A DNA stretch of 64,000 nt from Cymbidium sinense (GCA_021442155.1 CM038216.1:159201983-159265982); one strand, 5' to 3'. Shown: positions 46,961-59,219, counted from the stretch's first letter. A program made the numbers and translations. The notes: a model not told the origin generated them from the letters alone.

Positions 46961-47639
46961 TCACATAATGGAGACTTGGATACACTTATATTTTGCTTAG
47001 AACGCCATCATCTGCTCATATCTCCACAATCTGTGAGAAGATCAGTTGTATATAATACTTATCCTATGAACTAGATATTAAGTCTATGTTGATAGTAGGT
47101 GTACTCTTAGATGCTGGAATGAATCTCTTGGTGGGTGGTACCTTCCACTACTCCTCTATTCTTGCCTCTTCCACATCCTGGTGATGTTTGGATGACTCCA
47201 AATCAATCTCAAAAGGTGAACCCTGATGATTAAAAAAATGGAAAATTTATTTTTGAATTAGAGTGAGATTGATATGAATTATTTTAGTTATTATTATGAC
47301 TTGGAGAGCATTTTATTGGAATAAAATTTTTGAGATCATCAAAAGTAGAAAAGATGTAAGTGGAATAAGTCTTCTTCATTGATTTCTTTAATTGGTGGTG
47401 TACATGGTAGAAATCAAGAAAGTATGAGGGGTTTGGTACCCTCATCTGCTAATACAATGCTCTTGTCTGAGGTGGAGGAGCTGGTAGAGGTAGTAGCTAC
47501 AATGTTGGAAGAAGGAGTGCTGGACTTGGATGGTAGTTGTGTTATGGGTTTATCCCAAAGAAATGAATGCTCACTTGGTGGCTTTCACTCTTTATCCCTC
47601 TCAACTGGTAAACTTTCTAAGGCTTAGGCTTGGATGACT
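46961..47639 (-). pseudogene. Probable C-terminal gag remnant of Tat-like gypsy
   Basis: It continues the minus-strand gag sense. No zinc knuckle is visible. It is weakly proline/serine-rich in several frames with many stops. Plus-strand open frame 47379-47627 has no similarity recognised and is taken as a shadow. Coverage is inferred from position only. Confidence 0.35.
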
Positions 47640-49605
47640 GGTCTGAGAAAGATAACTATTTGGCTTCCTCTTATAGGTTAGCCACCTTGCTGATTAACTT
47701 CTGAAATGTCTTAATTATGAAGCCCTTGAGCATGAAGGCGATCGGGCCATGGATAGTCTTGAGTAGAATCTCAATGACATGTTATTTCTTTAGCTGTAGT
47801 TTGCATTTCATACTTAGGTTGTACCATCTAAAAATATAATCAATAAGGGACTCGTTTGATTTTTTCTTCTCTATAATGAAGTCACCTATAGTTACCCTTT
47901 GTTGAGCTCCTACAAATCTCTCAATGAAGAGATGCTCCAACTCTGCAAAGGACTTCATCGAACCATTTGATAGTTTGGCATACCAATCAAAAGCTACTAT
48001 CAAACTGGCAGAAAAGTAATTTGTCACTGCCACCAACGTTGCAATAACTGGCTCAAAAGTGCTGGGTTCGCCGGTTCCCAGTCATCAAATACCTTGATGG
48101 ATGGTGGCAACCCTTGGGATATTGAACTACATCAAATTCCTCTGGGTAGGGTCTACCCTTTAGAATGTATGAGCTTTATTGGGTTTATGCCAATGCTTCC
48201 TTCACTAACTGCTCCACCATTTGTTTAATGTGCTTTCTTGCACGGAGGTGCTATCACTACCTTTCTATGCAAACTAACAAAATCTTCATCCATGAGATTT
48301 CACTTGGGATAATCTACCGTATGTACTAACTCAGGCCAATAGGCCTTCATGGGAGAAGTTGCAAGACTAGGACCACTACCATCAACACTTCCACTCTTCT
48401 CTCCATAATGTCAATTTGATCATTATTCTACTTAATTTTTTGGAGGAGGCATTGAGTTGAGTTTGATGTCTCACCTTCCTACAATGCTTTCATGGCTAGG
48501 TTGTTCCCTCTATAAGGATCCTCGGTATATACCATATGGAATTATGTTAGGTTATCTAACATGTCATCCTCATTGGCATCAAAGTATACCCTACCCTCCT
48601 TTTGGTCAGAATGATCATCCTTAACTATCTGCCTCACTGCGGCACGATAGTCCTCCAAAATATCATCCAAAGATTGGGCATCCATCCGATCTGATGCTAC
48701 TAGGACATAAGCTGAATGGTGACTGACCACTCGACTAAACTCTGTAGAAGCTATGCACTTAATGCTCTAGACAGGAGGAGTACTCTCCCTGGCTGACTTA
48801 ATAACCATGGGGGTCACCTCAGTATTCTCCTTTCTCCTCCTCCAACTATGGTTGTGGAGTGATCGCGACACTCTTTGGCCACCACTTATTCTTCACCACC
48901 ATTGGGATGGAAGGTCAAGCAGGGGTGTTCGGCCTCACCTTAATGAGTGGAGTAGATGAAGTGGTTAGACCATAACCAGATCACCAAGGGTGAAGCTCTC
49001 TCTCTAAATGTGGGCTTGTGGAACTTGGTGGGGACTTAGATGGTGAAACCTAGATTGGTGAAGGTGGTCGGCGAGTGGAGCGCTGTAATGAAGGTGACAC
49101 CGGCTACCTCTCCACCGGAGATCTCCTCCCATGATTGTTAGAATCGGTGAGTACTATGCGGTCAGATTGATTGGCTTTATCAGCTTGTCGATTAGAATGG
49201 TCAATCAAAGCGGAGGCTGCTGACTACCTAGAGAACCTCCTCCTATCCCTTTTTTTTAGCTTGGGTAGCTACTTTGGCCTCAGTGGCCCTTTCTCTATGA
49301 ATTTGATCCCTAACACTTCTAGGGATCAACCTCCTTAGATCATGCAAAGTACCAAACTTTGAGCATCTGTGGGCTTTCCTAACTCTCCTAAGTATCGACT
49401 GTAGATGATCATAGGGCCTCCTCCTCTCCCTAACTAGTGTCTCATACTGTATAAATGGTGGGGGTAATACAGCTATCTTCCTGTAGTCTTCCCCTCCTAC
49501 TGAAGCTGAGCGGGGGTGAAACCTACTACCATGGAGAAGGGGAGAGATCTTACAAGGGGAACCCTCCTCAGCCATATGGGAGGCTTCTTCTACCTCGTTC
49601 GCCAC
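47640..49605 (-). pseudogene. Tat/Ogre-like gypsy gag, broken
   Basis: The retrotransposon Gag domain is clear in the open stretch 47782-48036: YFSASLIVAFDWYAKL, NGSMKSFAELEHLFIERF and SLIDYIFRWYNLSMKC match the usual order of plant gypsy Gag (W-Y-x-x-L, S-F-x-x-L-x-x-x-F, L-x-x-Y-I-x-R-W). Upstream open stretches are an acidic one (48542-48730, DDILEDYRAAVRQIVKDD) and a basic N-terminal one (49243-49605, starting MANEVEEASHMAEE, with RERRRPYDHLQSILRRVRK). Stops and shifts separate them. It follows the LTR at 51508-54881 and its primer-binding site in the right order and orientation. Confidence 0.75.
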
Positions 49606-50522
49606 ACTCTGGTAATGTCTTTTAATTTTTTATTCTTATTATGACATTGGGTTTTGGTTAATGGAGCAGGGCGAGAACTAGAACTAACCTCAAATATTGA
49701 GGGAGACTATCTCAGAATCTAAGACAGTCTTCCCTTTCATGGCAGGGGCAATTATAGAGGCGACAGCCTGTCTGAGATCGGGCAGCAACTAGCAAACTAA
49801 AAGCCGGGAAAACCTCTACTACCTTCCTCTTAGAATCAAAATGCAAGTCAAACTGTAGAAGTGGCTTCTTATATGCCACCTCCTCTCAACTAAATTTGGT
49901 GAGGGAAGGTCCTTCGCATGTGACTTTGAAATGCTCAAAGATGAGGCCAAACTTGATGATGGGGGTAGTGGTGAGTATGGCCTGATCCAGGGCCAAATCC
50001 ACACTAGAGAGAAAGAGAATTTTGGCTTGCCGGACAACATGATGCCTACTGAAGAAAGGAAAGAGAAGAGACAAGGTTGCTCTACTGCACTGTTGAAAGA
50101 GACATGGAGTTAGACTTTTGCTTTGATTTTTTTGTTGATTTGAATTGACTTTTGAAATTGAATTAGAACTCTTATTTAAAAAATTTGATTATGCTAAATG
50201 GGGTTCGTTGGTATGTTGGAGAGATTTTGAAAACTTTAGAGAGAAGACTTTTATTTTTTTTATTATTATTATTTGATTGGTTTTGAGTGAGAACCTTTAT
50301 TTAACAAATTTGATTATGTTAAATGGGGTTTGTTTTGCTTGTTGTAGTAGTTTGGAATTTTGGAGAAGATTTTTTTTTCTTTTGCTTTGGACTTCAATGG
50401 AATTTTTGTAGAATGTAGGATGAACCTTGCTTCACCAAGCTAGTGGTAAAAGGTTCTTGATTTTAGTTTGGTTTATATTTTAGATGATTTGTTTAGTTAA
50501 TTTTATTTTATTTTTACCTATT
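49606..50522 (-). other. 5' untranslated leader of the gypsy element
   Basis: It lies between primer-binding site and gag. Open frames on both strands near 49819-50113 do not resemble known proteins. It contains the tandem duplication at 50166-50415. The AT-rich remainder has no feature. Confidence 0.45.
50166..50415. repeat. Two-unit tandem duplication, period 125 bp
   Basis: GAACTCTTATTTAAAAAATT at 50166 and GAACCTTTATTTAACAAATT at 50291, each followed by TGATTATG-TAAATGGGGTT-like, then GGAGA...TTTT segments. It lies within the leader of the gypsy element. Confidence 0.7.
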
Positions 50523-50537
50523 GGGGTCCAATAGAAA
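50523..50537. repeat. Target-site duplication, left, of truncated RTE
   Basis: GGGGTCCAATAGAAA, identical to 51285-51299. Confidence 0.9.
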
Positions 50538-51284
50538 CTTGAATTATGGAGGTCAACTCTAGAGTCTAAAGGTTTTCATTTAAGTAGATCTAAAATTGAA
50601 TATATGGAGTGTAATTTAGTTGTAGAAGTTCTAGTGGTAGTGTTGTGACATTAGGTGAACAAGTCATTAATAAGAGTGTGCGTTTCAGATATTTAGGCTC
50701 TATTGTTCAAAATGATGGTGAAATAGATGAAGATGTTATTAGTAGAATTCAAGTTAGATGATTGAAATGGAGGAATGCATTTGACCTATTATGTGATAGA
50801 AAAGTTCCACTTAAACTTAAGGGAAAATTTTATAAGAGGGTGGTAAGACCTGCAATAACTTATGGTGCAGAATGTTGACAAATAAAAGAGAAGAATAAGA
50901 CTAAGTTAAGTGTTACAGAGATGAGGATGCTTAGCTGGATAAGTGGCTTTACTCTTAGAGATAGAATGTAAAATGAGTATATTCGAGAACAAGTTGGAGT
51001 AGCTCTAGTGGTAGATAAGATTAGGGAGAGTCACCTTAGATGGTTTGGCCACATTAAGCGTCGGCTGTCTGATGACCCGATTAGGAGAGTAGATGCGTTA
51101 GATTTTTTTTATGTTAAGAAAAGTAGAGGTAGACCTAAAAAGACTTGGTTAAGATGTAAAAAAAAATGACCTTAGTATACTTAATTTAAATAAGTATTTT
51201 ACACATAATAGGACACAATGGAGATGAAGGATTCATGTAGCCAACCCCACCTAGTGGGATTAAGGCTTGTTGTTGTTGTTGTTG
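50538..51284 (+). mobile_element. 5'-truncated RTE LINE
   Basis: A copy of the last 747 bp or so of the RTE LINE at 992-4125, beginning at the equivalent of about 3380 (GAATTATGGAGGTCAAC) and ending in a GTT triplet tail. It keeps the end of the RT thumb and the C-terminal region (KFYKRVV, TYGAEC, RWFGHIKRR) in broken frames. 5' truncation is the normal outcome of incomplete reverse transcription. It was inserted into the leader of the gypsy element and is therefore younger. Confidence 0.9.
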
Positions 51285-51299
51285 GGGGTCCAATAGAAA
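51285..51299. repeat. Target-site duplication, right, of truncated RTE
   Basis: GGGGTCCAATAGAAA, directly after the GTT tail. Confidence 0.9.
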
Positions 51300-51477
51300 T
51301 TTTAAGACCTACTTGAAGTGAGGTCCTAAAACCTAAAGGATGTTGTTCACCTTTACTTAAGAATAAAATAAGCAAGGTGTCCAATAAAAAGAATGATAGC
51401 CCTGGGCTTATATAAATTATAAGTCCACTATCGATGCTTCAAAATAATGATTAGCTATTAAAGATGGAGAGAGGAAC
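51300..51477 (-). other. Gypsy leader between primer-binding site and RTE insertion
   Basis: Continues the leader sequence; no separate feature. Confidence 0.4.
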
Positions 51478-51478
51478 C

Positions 51479-51500
51479 ATCCCCAATAGAGTCACTAGAT
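51479..51500 (-). promoter_or_regulatory. Primer-binding site, tRNA-Arg type
   Basis: Minus strand CTAGTGACTCTATTGGGGA, a few bases after the LTR end CACCA. It resembles TGGCGACTCTGCTGGGGA, the site complementary to tRNA-Arg used by Ogre and related Tat elements, with a few changes. This marks 51508-54881 as a 5' LTR. Confidence 0.65.
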
Positions 51501-51507
51501 AAATTTT

Positions 51508-54500
51508 TGGTGTTTTAATTCAGAGTCGTTGGGTGGACACCACACAGATCTTCGAGGTTGCTTATTGAAATGATCGGGTATGATATTAAGGTATGATGTA
51601 CTATCTCAAAAGATAGAAACATCACCCTATAATGGATCTAATCACCTAACAAGGACTCCTAAGACATGATGGGTCTTCATATATACCAGAGAAATTTCTC
51701 TTACTTTACATGAAAAAGTAAAGCAGAGTTTATTTTATGTTGGGTTCTTTAGTTCCCTATGAAATCAAGCTTCTATAGTTAATTACATTCTAGGAAGTTG
51801 GATTTTCTAAGAATACTCTCGATTAATGCTGTCAATCATATCTCCAAGGATTTCAAGGCTAAACTATCAAAGGATTGGTTATTTTGGAAAGTTAAGTGAG
51901 AATGTTTAATTGGAGAGACTTATTTTTAAAATCTAAAGGAAGATCAGTAGAGAGTACTCATGATACCAGAAAGCCTAGTGAGCACTCCAATCTATCCTAT
52001 GATGAGGCTTTATGTGTTTGAAAGAGAGAGTTTATTTAATTTGAGTTGAAATATTATTAGAATGCTAGGGTATACAATCCATCAATACAAGATTATGGAA
52101 ATGCTTAAGGGGTGAGGATTTATACATGTAGCCTGAAGGAAACAAGTTATCTCGAATCCTAAATCTAGTGAGCTTTAGCACAAGGTAGAAGCACGACCTA
52201 AATCTAAGCTGAAAGGGGGACATAAGAGTTTACCTCCACAAGAGAGGATAAACTCATCTGACTCTTCTAGACTTACAACCGCCTAGAGTGACCGCTAGCT
52301 AACACCTCCTATGATTCAAAATCATGTAGGCTAGTCTTATGTATTTACAAGATAGCTAAGCTTGTTATTTAAATGGAAAGAGACTAAAGACCTAAACTCA
52401 CTCCCTAAGAGACTAGATCATGACTGGTAAGAATTCATGACTATGAGTAAATATTAAATTTACAAATTTTATATCATTTTGACACATTCATTTGGACAAA
52501 GGCTTAGGATAACTATGCCTAAATGCATAAAAAATTTGAATTATTGGCCAAATCATTAAGATTAGTGCTATGCTTAACATAGGTCAAGCATTCCCTAAAG
52601 TGCAAGAATGGAGACCCTCCATATTCAAGAGTGAAATAAGATTTTATGCATGATGTTAGATATTCAACATTCATTAAGGGGTTGCTAAATCTATTAATTA
52701 TCTTGATTATATCTTAGGCTTTAAAGTGAGGTTGAAATTTCCTTTAAAATTTAATTATGAGTTATTAATTTATGTTGAAAGATTAATTTTATCCTAAGAG
52801 CCTATCACATCTAGGCCACACATTAAAACATCAAGTTTATGAAACTATAAAGAAGATGAAATTTCTACTACACAGTCTAAACACAACAAGAATCATTCAT
52901 ATATATATTTCATAAAAGAATAAAAGGTTGATGCAGCCGGGTACCACCGTACACCCCAAAAAAGAGAAAATTTGGGTAGTGAGCTCTACCCTTATACAAC
53001 CATGATTATAAATGAACATTATAATTTAGAATTAAATTATATGCTATGGGGGTTTTCATTCTTTTCTTTTCTTTCTTCTTCCTTCTTTCTTTTTTCTTTT
53101 CTCTTGACTTGATTTGCTTCAAGGCTTCATAGAGCCTCCTAGGACTATGCCTTCTAGCCACTGCTCATCATAAACCCTATATCACTAATCATAATTCCTA
53201 TTATGAAATTACATGTTTCTGAGAAAGTAAAATCTAACTACACTGTGAGTGGGTCAGAGGTCAAAAACATGCTTAAGGTGGTTGCCAAGGGCAAAGGGGT
53301 AGGTGAGACCATCAAAATACAGATTTTGTCCCATTTGGAGTGGTTTGCCCAATGGGTATTAGCCTATTCATGTCAAGATAGATTGGGTTTGATTTCAGTT
53401 GACCCTTGGTGACCCAAGGATGGGTTATGCCAGTTTTAGTTAGGTTTGGACTTAGTTTTAGTGGGATTGGCTCAATTTGACCCATGTAGGTCAAAATGGG
53501 TTCAATTAGGCTAGATTGACCAATTGGTCAAATTGGGTCAAACCAAGGGCTCAAATATGTTCAAATGATGATTTGTGATGTTTTGGCTTAGTTTATTTTA
53601 TTTAATTTGAAGTGGATTTGAATTTGACTCATATGAATTCATATGGGTTCATATGGATCTGGGATAATTTGACCAATTTGATAAAATTGGCCAAATTGGC
53701 TTGAGTTAGAGGTTGGTTTAGATTCAATTGATGATTTGAAGATGATTGTAGTTATTTATTTCAATTAATTTGAATTTATGAATGAGTTAGATCAATTAGA
53801 CCCTTTAGGTCAATTTGGGCTAAATGAGTCAATTGGGTTGGTTTGATCAAATTGGGTTCACTTAAAGTTTAACCATGTTAAATAATCAATTCATGATTAA
53901 TTGGAAGCATTTCTTTCAATCAATTGGGTTTGGAATGAGATTCGACTTAGTTTGGCCTTTTAGGTCAAATTGGGTCAACTCTTGGGTCAACGGGCCAAAT
54001 GGTGGTCAAATAATGTTCAATGGTTAATTTTTGAATGATTGGAGATATTGATTTCAATCAATTAAGTTTATAATGGAGTTTGATTCAATTTGGTTCATAT
54101 ATTCTAATTGGGTTAACTTGGGTCAAGTGATCAAATTAGCCTGGTTTGATCTAATTGATTGCAATTGGACAATTAAGAGTGATCAATAATCATTGTAGAA
54201 GGTATTGAATAAGTTGGTTCAATCCAATCAAATAGGTTATTTAGGTCACTTTGGGTCAAGTGATCCAAATGGGTCAAATTGAGTTGGATTAGGTTGAATT
54301 GGGTTAAATTGAGTTTTATAATTGATTTAGGATTGATTGATGGCTTTGATTGCAATTGCTTTGGGTTTAATTGGATTTTGGCTCATGTAGACCCTTTAGG
54401 TCAAATGGGCTAGGTTGGGTTAATTGGATTAGTTTGATTATATGTTTTGGAAGAGTTTAAAATGATGTATTAAATGGTTGGAATGCTTTTATGAAAATCA

Positions 54501-54881
54501 ACTTGATTTGGTTTAATTGAAGGAGCTTTAAGTTGAGTCCATAGGAGTGGATTATGAGATTAAGATTAGTTTGGGTTTAAGTCATTTTAGCTTGGAGCTT
54601 GGATAAGAAATGGGATTCAATTGGGTTTGATTGTATTGATTTGAGGTTGGTTTTGCATGAGTGAATAGGCATAGGTCATGGGAGCCATAAGATAGGTAGG
54701 TTCTCTTGGTCCTAAGGTATAGCTAAGCCTATGGTGTGTACCTTTCCTAAGTCTCTAGGCTTAGGTTTAGTGTTCACCTAATCATTAGAAGTGTCATATG
54801 ACTAAGGATATTCTAGTGCTTAGAAGACTCCTAAGTCTAAGGAAGGATGAGCTAATCCTCACTCTAAAAGTGAGGTCAACA
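51508..54881 (-). mobile_element. Giant gypsy 5' LTR, internally deleted
   Basis: It reads on the minus strand from TGTTGACCTCACTTTTAGAG (54881) through the TTGACC array (about 53245-54680). It then jumps at about 53244 from the equivalent of about 9260 to the equivalent of about 12770, and runs through the leader to AAAACACCA (51508). About 3.5 kb are missing, including the GC-richer module and the TATA box, so this LTR cannot drive transcription from the usual promoter. It is followed by a primer-binding site, leader and gag in the same orientation. Confidence 0.8.
53245..54680 (-). repeat. Degenerate TTGACC-rich array in inverted LTR
   Basis: Same array as at 4990-6540, here reversed (words such as TTGGGTCAA and GACCAATTGGTCAAATTGGG on the plus strand). 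Confidence 0.7.
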
Positions 54882-55321
54882 CAGACCAACTAATTATATG
54901 GAAAAATAGGGTAGGAAATGTTAATTTTTAGTAGGATATATGGTTTCATAAGAAATCCTTGTTTACCCTTCACCTCAACCAAACCTTAAAACAACTAGTT
55001 AAAGACCTCTATCAAAATATAGATGGCTCCACGAGCTCCTAGTCCTCCCCAAAGATTAGAGCTGAAATTATGCACATTCCCTTTATTTCATCTATACGGG
55101 AGAAGCCATTGATCACCATGAATGTGAATCACTTACAGCATGCTATATATAATGCTACAACAACCCATTTACCCAACCCCTGGGTAAGACACATTTAGCA
55201 TGAGAGTTGCAAACCCACTACTTCTTTTTGCTAGATTCAACCATGCTTTACCAACTAAAGATAAACTCAAACTGAAAGGCTTCCACATGGCCACAAAGTT
55301 CTAGCATTACCATGATTAAAA

Positions 55322-55560
55322 AACTATCAAACACTTATTTTTACATTGCCATAATGCTAAAATAATTTAGAACAAGATGCAGATTATATAGGGGGTACAT
55401 AACATTATTTTGCACTCATGTGATACTACTCAATTCCTCCTCTCATGGACAAACTTGGGTAAGCACATCCATCACAAGTTGCCATTTAGACTCATCCCCA
55501 TCCTTACTTGTTTGCACATTTAGCTTGATAGAAATGAAACCAAATACAACAACACTATAG
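55322..55560 (+). pseudogene. LINE zf-RVT region, right copy
   Basis: Translation gives TIKHLFLHCHNAK and, further on, HSCDTTQFLLSW, matching the left copy's HLFLHCHKA and HSCDTTQLLLSW at 714-974. A stop stands in the following segment. Comparison of the two copies shows that the RTE insertion at 974/975 lies just upstream of this motif. Confidence 0.72.
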
Positions 55561-55689
55561 AGAAACATGTAACCATTTTCCAATAAATTATTATGTGCAT
55601 TCAGAAAGCCCATCTAGCTTGAGTTAGATAAACCAGGAAAGAATGTTAGATTGCACTCAGATGAAGTCCCTAGCAAACTTGTTTTCTGT

Positions 55690-55900
55690 ATAAAGCCAAA
55701 TGCCCCTTGGATTAAGTTCAATATTGATTGCTCTTTCAACCCCATTAGTACTATAGCTAGCTTGAGTCGGATTCTCAGGGACTAGGATAGAAATATCATC
55801 TGCACATTTCATAAACAATGCCAACCCATTAGCTCATTATTTGTTGAAATTGATGGCCTACATTTTGCACTCAAGATCTCTCTAGCTTTTCTTAATCCAA
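55690..55900 (+). pseudogene. LINE RNase H-like domain, right copy
   Basis: IKFNIDCSFNPIS and LHFALKISLAF correspond to KFNIDGSFNP and LHFALKTSLA in the left copy. The G of the D-G-S motif is changed to C. Stops interrupt it. Confidence 0.62.
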
Positions 55901-56201
55901 TTTGGACTGAAATAGAACCTACCAACTTGATCAACATTTTCAATAAAGTTAAGGAAGCTCCCTATAGCCTGGTTTATATCATTGCCTCCATCTGGCAACT
56001 TATTATACATAAGAAGATGACATTATCTCACATTTTCAGGGAGGGAAACCAGCGACATACCATCTTGCTTGGTGAATCTTTATAACTTACTTTCATTTCT
56101 TTTCGCTTCAATAGTCTAAAACCTTGCTAGCAATAACAATCATAGCTTACCTTACATGAGAGGTAAGTTTTCGTAATAATGTTTTGATCAATGAAACTTT
56201 A

Positions 56202-56204
<3 letters not shown>

Positions 56205-56244
<40 letters not shown>
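56205..56244. repeat. (AT)n(AG)n compound microsatellite
   Basis: About 15 AT units (56205-56235) followed by five AG units, at the 3' end of the LINE copy. It probably grew from the LINE's tail. Confidence 0.95.
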
Positions 56245-56245
<1 letters not shown>

Positions 56246-59004
56246 CTTAGACTCCCCCCTCTCTCTGCTTCACTTGCCCAAGCATCCATCACCCCTCTTC
56301 TATTGCACCTCTTCTATCTCTTACTTTTTTTCTCTAAATCTCACAAAGCTAGTATTACAAGTAAACTCTAGATCATGTATGAACAATCCAAGATCTAACA
56401 ATTAGTATACAAATCATATTTGTGATTATCATTATATTTAATAACATCTTAAACTTATTGGATTAACAAAGTGCACCTTCATCAAATTTGAGAGACTTTT
56501 TTGTAACTCATATCTATTACTTTATATTTCGAATTCTTATTTATAGTTAAGATTATTAAACTCTTTGTCAACAATTTTCACAAACAATACACTTAAAATT
56601 TTAAATTTAAAAAAGAAAAATATTTTGTATTCTTTATGTTTTGATTTTATAAGCGCAATTACAATTTATAAGTTAAATTTTATTTTATTTACTTGAAATA
56701 GATTTTTTTTTGAGAAAATATGATATTTTCTCAATCAAGCGAGCATTATCGAGGGAGATAGGAGTATTATATAAGAGAAATAGATCAACATAAATAAGTT
56801 CTCTAAGCCAAAGAAATTGAGTAAATATTGTAAACTTGATAGAGAGTACAATATCATTTTATGAAATTAGCTTCAAGGAAGTAGAACAATATGCATGACG
56901 TTGATGATGTAAGTTACTAAAATGAAACAAAGTAATCAAAGTCTCAAGATGCTATATGAATTAATCCTTGAGTAGTTTGTTTTCCCACAAATTTAGCTAA
57001 CATCTTAAGCAACAAACCTATAATCATAGATATTAGTGTGAATGGGATCAATTAATATAATTGTATTTATAAGAGGGAATAACTTTAAAATAAAATTAAT
57101 CAAGTTAGAAACTACTATGATAATGTATTAGGCTATAATGTTTTAGTCTAATACAAAGGTGAATGTCGCCACAAAATGCACACATATTAATGCAAAAAAT
57201 GCAAACATACGGACGCAATGTTCTACTATCATTTTTATCTTGTTATATGTTATCTCAACATAGTATATAGAGTAATGAAAATGTTTAAATGAAGAATAAG
57301 TAATGATATTTTAATTCATTTATATGTATCTAAATTTGTAAATTAATTAAAGTTAATAGGTTTAAAATAAAATTAAAATATTTTATAGTACCATTATTAT
57401 TAAAAAATTTGTTTATTTTTAATTGCTTTGAATAACTTGCAATAACGAATCTAAATAAATTTTAAAATTTTAAAAATAATTAATAAAATTTTATATTTAA
57501 TAATTATATAAAATATGTATTTTCATTATTGAAATTGTAAAACACAATAAATAATTTCTAATAAATTTATTATATTATAACAACATGCTAAACTTTTAGA
57601 GTACCATATGACTGTTGCCCAACACAAGCCAAATTAAAGGTTATAAAGATAGTATATATTATTTGGAAATTACAAATAATATGGACATAATTTAATTAAA
57701 ATTTAAGAAAATTCTAAAGGATGTGACATATGGAACTCCTCATAGTTTATTTAATTTTTTTAAATTTATTAAATAAAATGTAAAAATTAATATTAGTAAA
57801 AGTAATTTATTTTTTATTATTTTAGTTGGTAAAATTTTTTAAAATATTTTCACTAAATTCAAAGAAGAAAAAATATGTTAGAAACATTCTCTAAATTTTA
57901 AAAAATTTTGGGATTTTATTTTACTTATTTTTTAAACAATGATTTCTTTATTTTAAAAAAAATCTTAAAATACATATTTAGGTTCATATAGACTTTAAAT
58001 TATTTTGGATGTTGAAAAGGCTATTTTAAATCACTCCAATGAATATAAGAATTTTCTTAATCTATTCAAGGAATTAAGTAATTAAAATAATTAAAAATAA
58101 TTTTTTAAATATCTAAATTTCATAAATTATTAAAAAATTTATTAGCATAAATTTCTAAATTAAACCTTTTCTTAAGCCTAAAATTTGAATTAAATTTTCC
58201 TAAGTGTTCACCATGAAAAAATCTAAAAGAAGATACCTAAATATTGGAAGGTTTAAACAAACATCAATCTAAACAGATCAAAGCCATTGATGTAGACATT
58301 GTATTTCCTCTGTCTTAGAAGTTTTGATGTATCATAGGATATAACAATGATTAGTTGATTTCATGGAAAGTTGCCTCCTCATACCAATAAGAGATTAAAT
58401 TTTTTCTTCTTAATTTCACTTATTGACTATTTCTATATGGTCAAAAGTTTCATTTTCCTTTTTCAAAATCATAAGGAAGCCACATGAGTCAGTTTCTCTC
58501 CTCCATAGTGCACCAAAGTAGATAAAATAAATTAACAAAGCTTTAAGTAGTCGAGAGTCACAAGTCATGGGTTAAACTCTGGCTATCATGACCTACATCA
58601 TTTAAAAACCAAGGCCAAGTAGTTGGAAAAGGGGTTCGGATTCTCACTTGTCTAAGGCTAAGAACTTGAATCTCTTGATTGGATTACCTTTAGCAAGTGG
58701 AATAAATGAAAATTCTCTCTAGAACGGACTTGGTGTTGTTTGGATTAGTGGGTGGACCAAGCTTGGGCCACCATTATGGTAGCTTTAATGGATAGGCTTA
58801 CTTAAGGGTTCTGAGAGGGTAGAAAATGGTTGAATTTTCCTCTCTCAACTCAAGGATGAAGAATTAGCTCTTTCCTTTCATTGCAATGTGAGCATGTGTA
58901 GCTTTAAATGGGAATTTAGCCAAGACCTTTTATATATTAACCATGGTTAGGCCATATACTTACCAGGTGGAGCTTTAAGAGTTCTGGTAAGCAGGTCATG
59001 AGGA
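56246..59004. other. AT-rich sequence without recognisable gene
   Basis: No long open frame, motif or repeat was recognised. From about 58550 to 59004 the sequence is less AT-rich and directly precedes the LTR start. Its nature is unknown. Confidence 0.4.
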
Positions 59005-59219
59005 TATTGACCTCACTTTTGGAGGGAGGATTTAATCTTCTCATCCTAGATCTAAGAGACTTCTAGAAACTAAGAATCCCTTAATCATAGGACACTTCTA
59101 GTGATTAAGTAAACACTTAACCAAAACCTAAAGAGTTAGGAAGATTTGCCATAGGATTAGGCTATGTCTTAGGACCAAGATAGCCTACCTATCCTATGGC
59201 CTAACCCATGACTTATGCC

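Larger units (their letters stand above)
54884..56204 (+). mobile_element. L1-like LINE, 3' segment (right copy)
   Basis: The second copy of the LINE at 119-4841, on the plus strand and not interrupted by the RTE element. It starts directly at the gypsy LTR, at a point equivalent to about 4566 of the left copy. It shows the zf-RVT motif HLFLHCHNA (about 55322-55350), then RNase H (about 55690-55900) and the 3' end (CAATGAAACTTTATT), where the left copy has its A-rich tail. All frames are broken. Confidence 0.8.

Noticed and set aside
47379..47627. 82-codon plus-strand open frame as a gene
   Set aside because: It runs opposite to the gag remnant and has no recognisable features. It is likely a shadow.
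49243..49605. 120-codon minus-strand open frame as an independent host gene
   Set aside because: It lies in line with the gypsy Gag domain downstream and between the primer-binding site and gag core, so it is best seen as the gag N-terminal part.
58620..58660. A tRNA-like GGGGTTCGGATTCTC segment
   Set aside because: It resembles a T-loop only; no matching acceptor stem, D arm or anticodon arm could be found around it.
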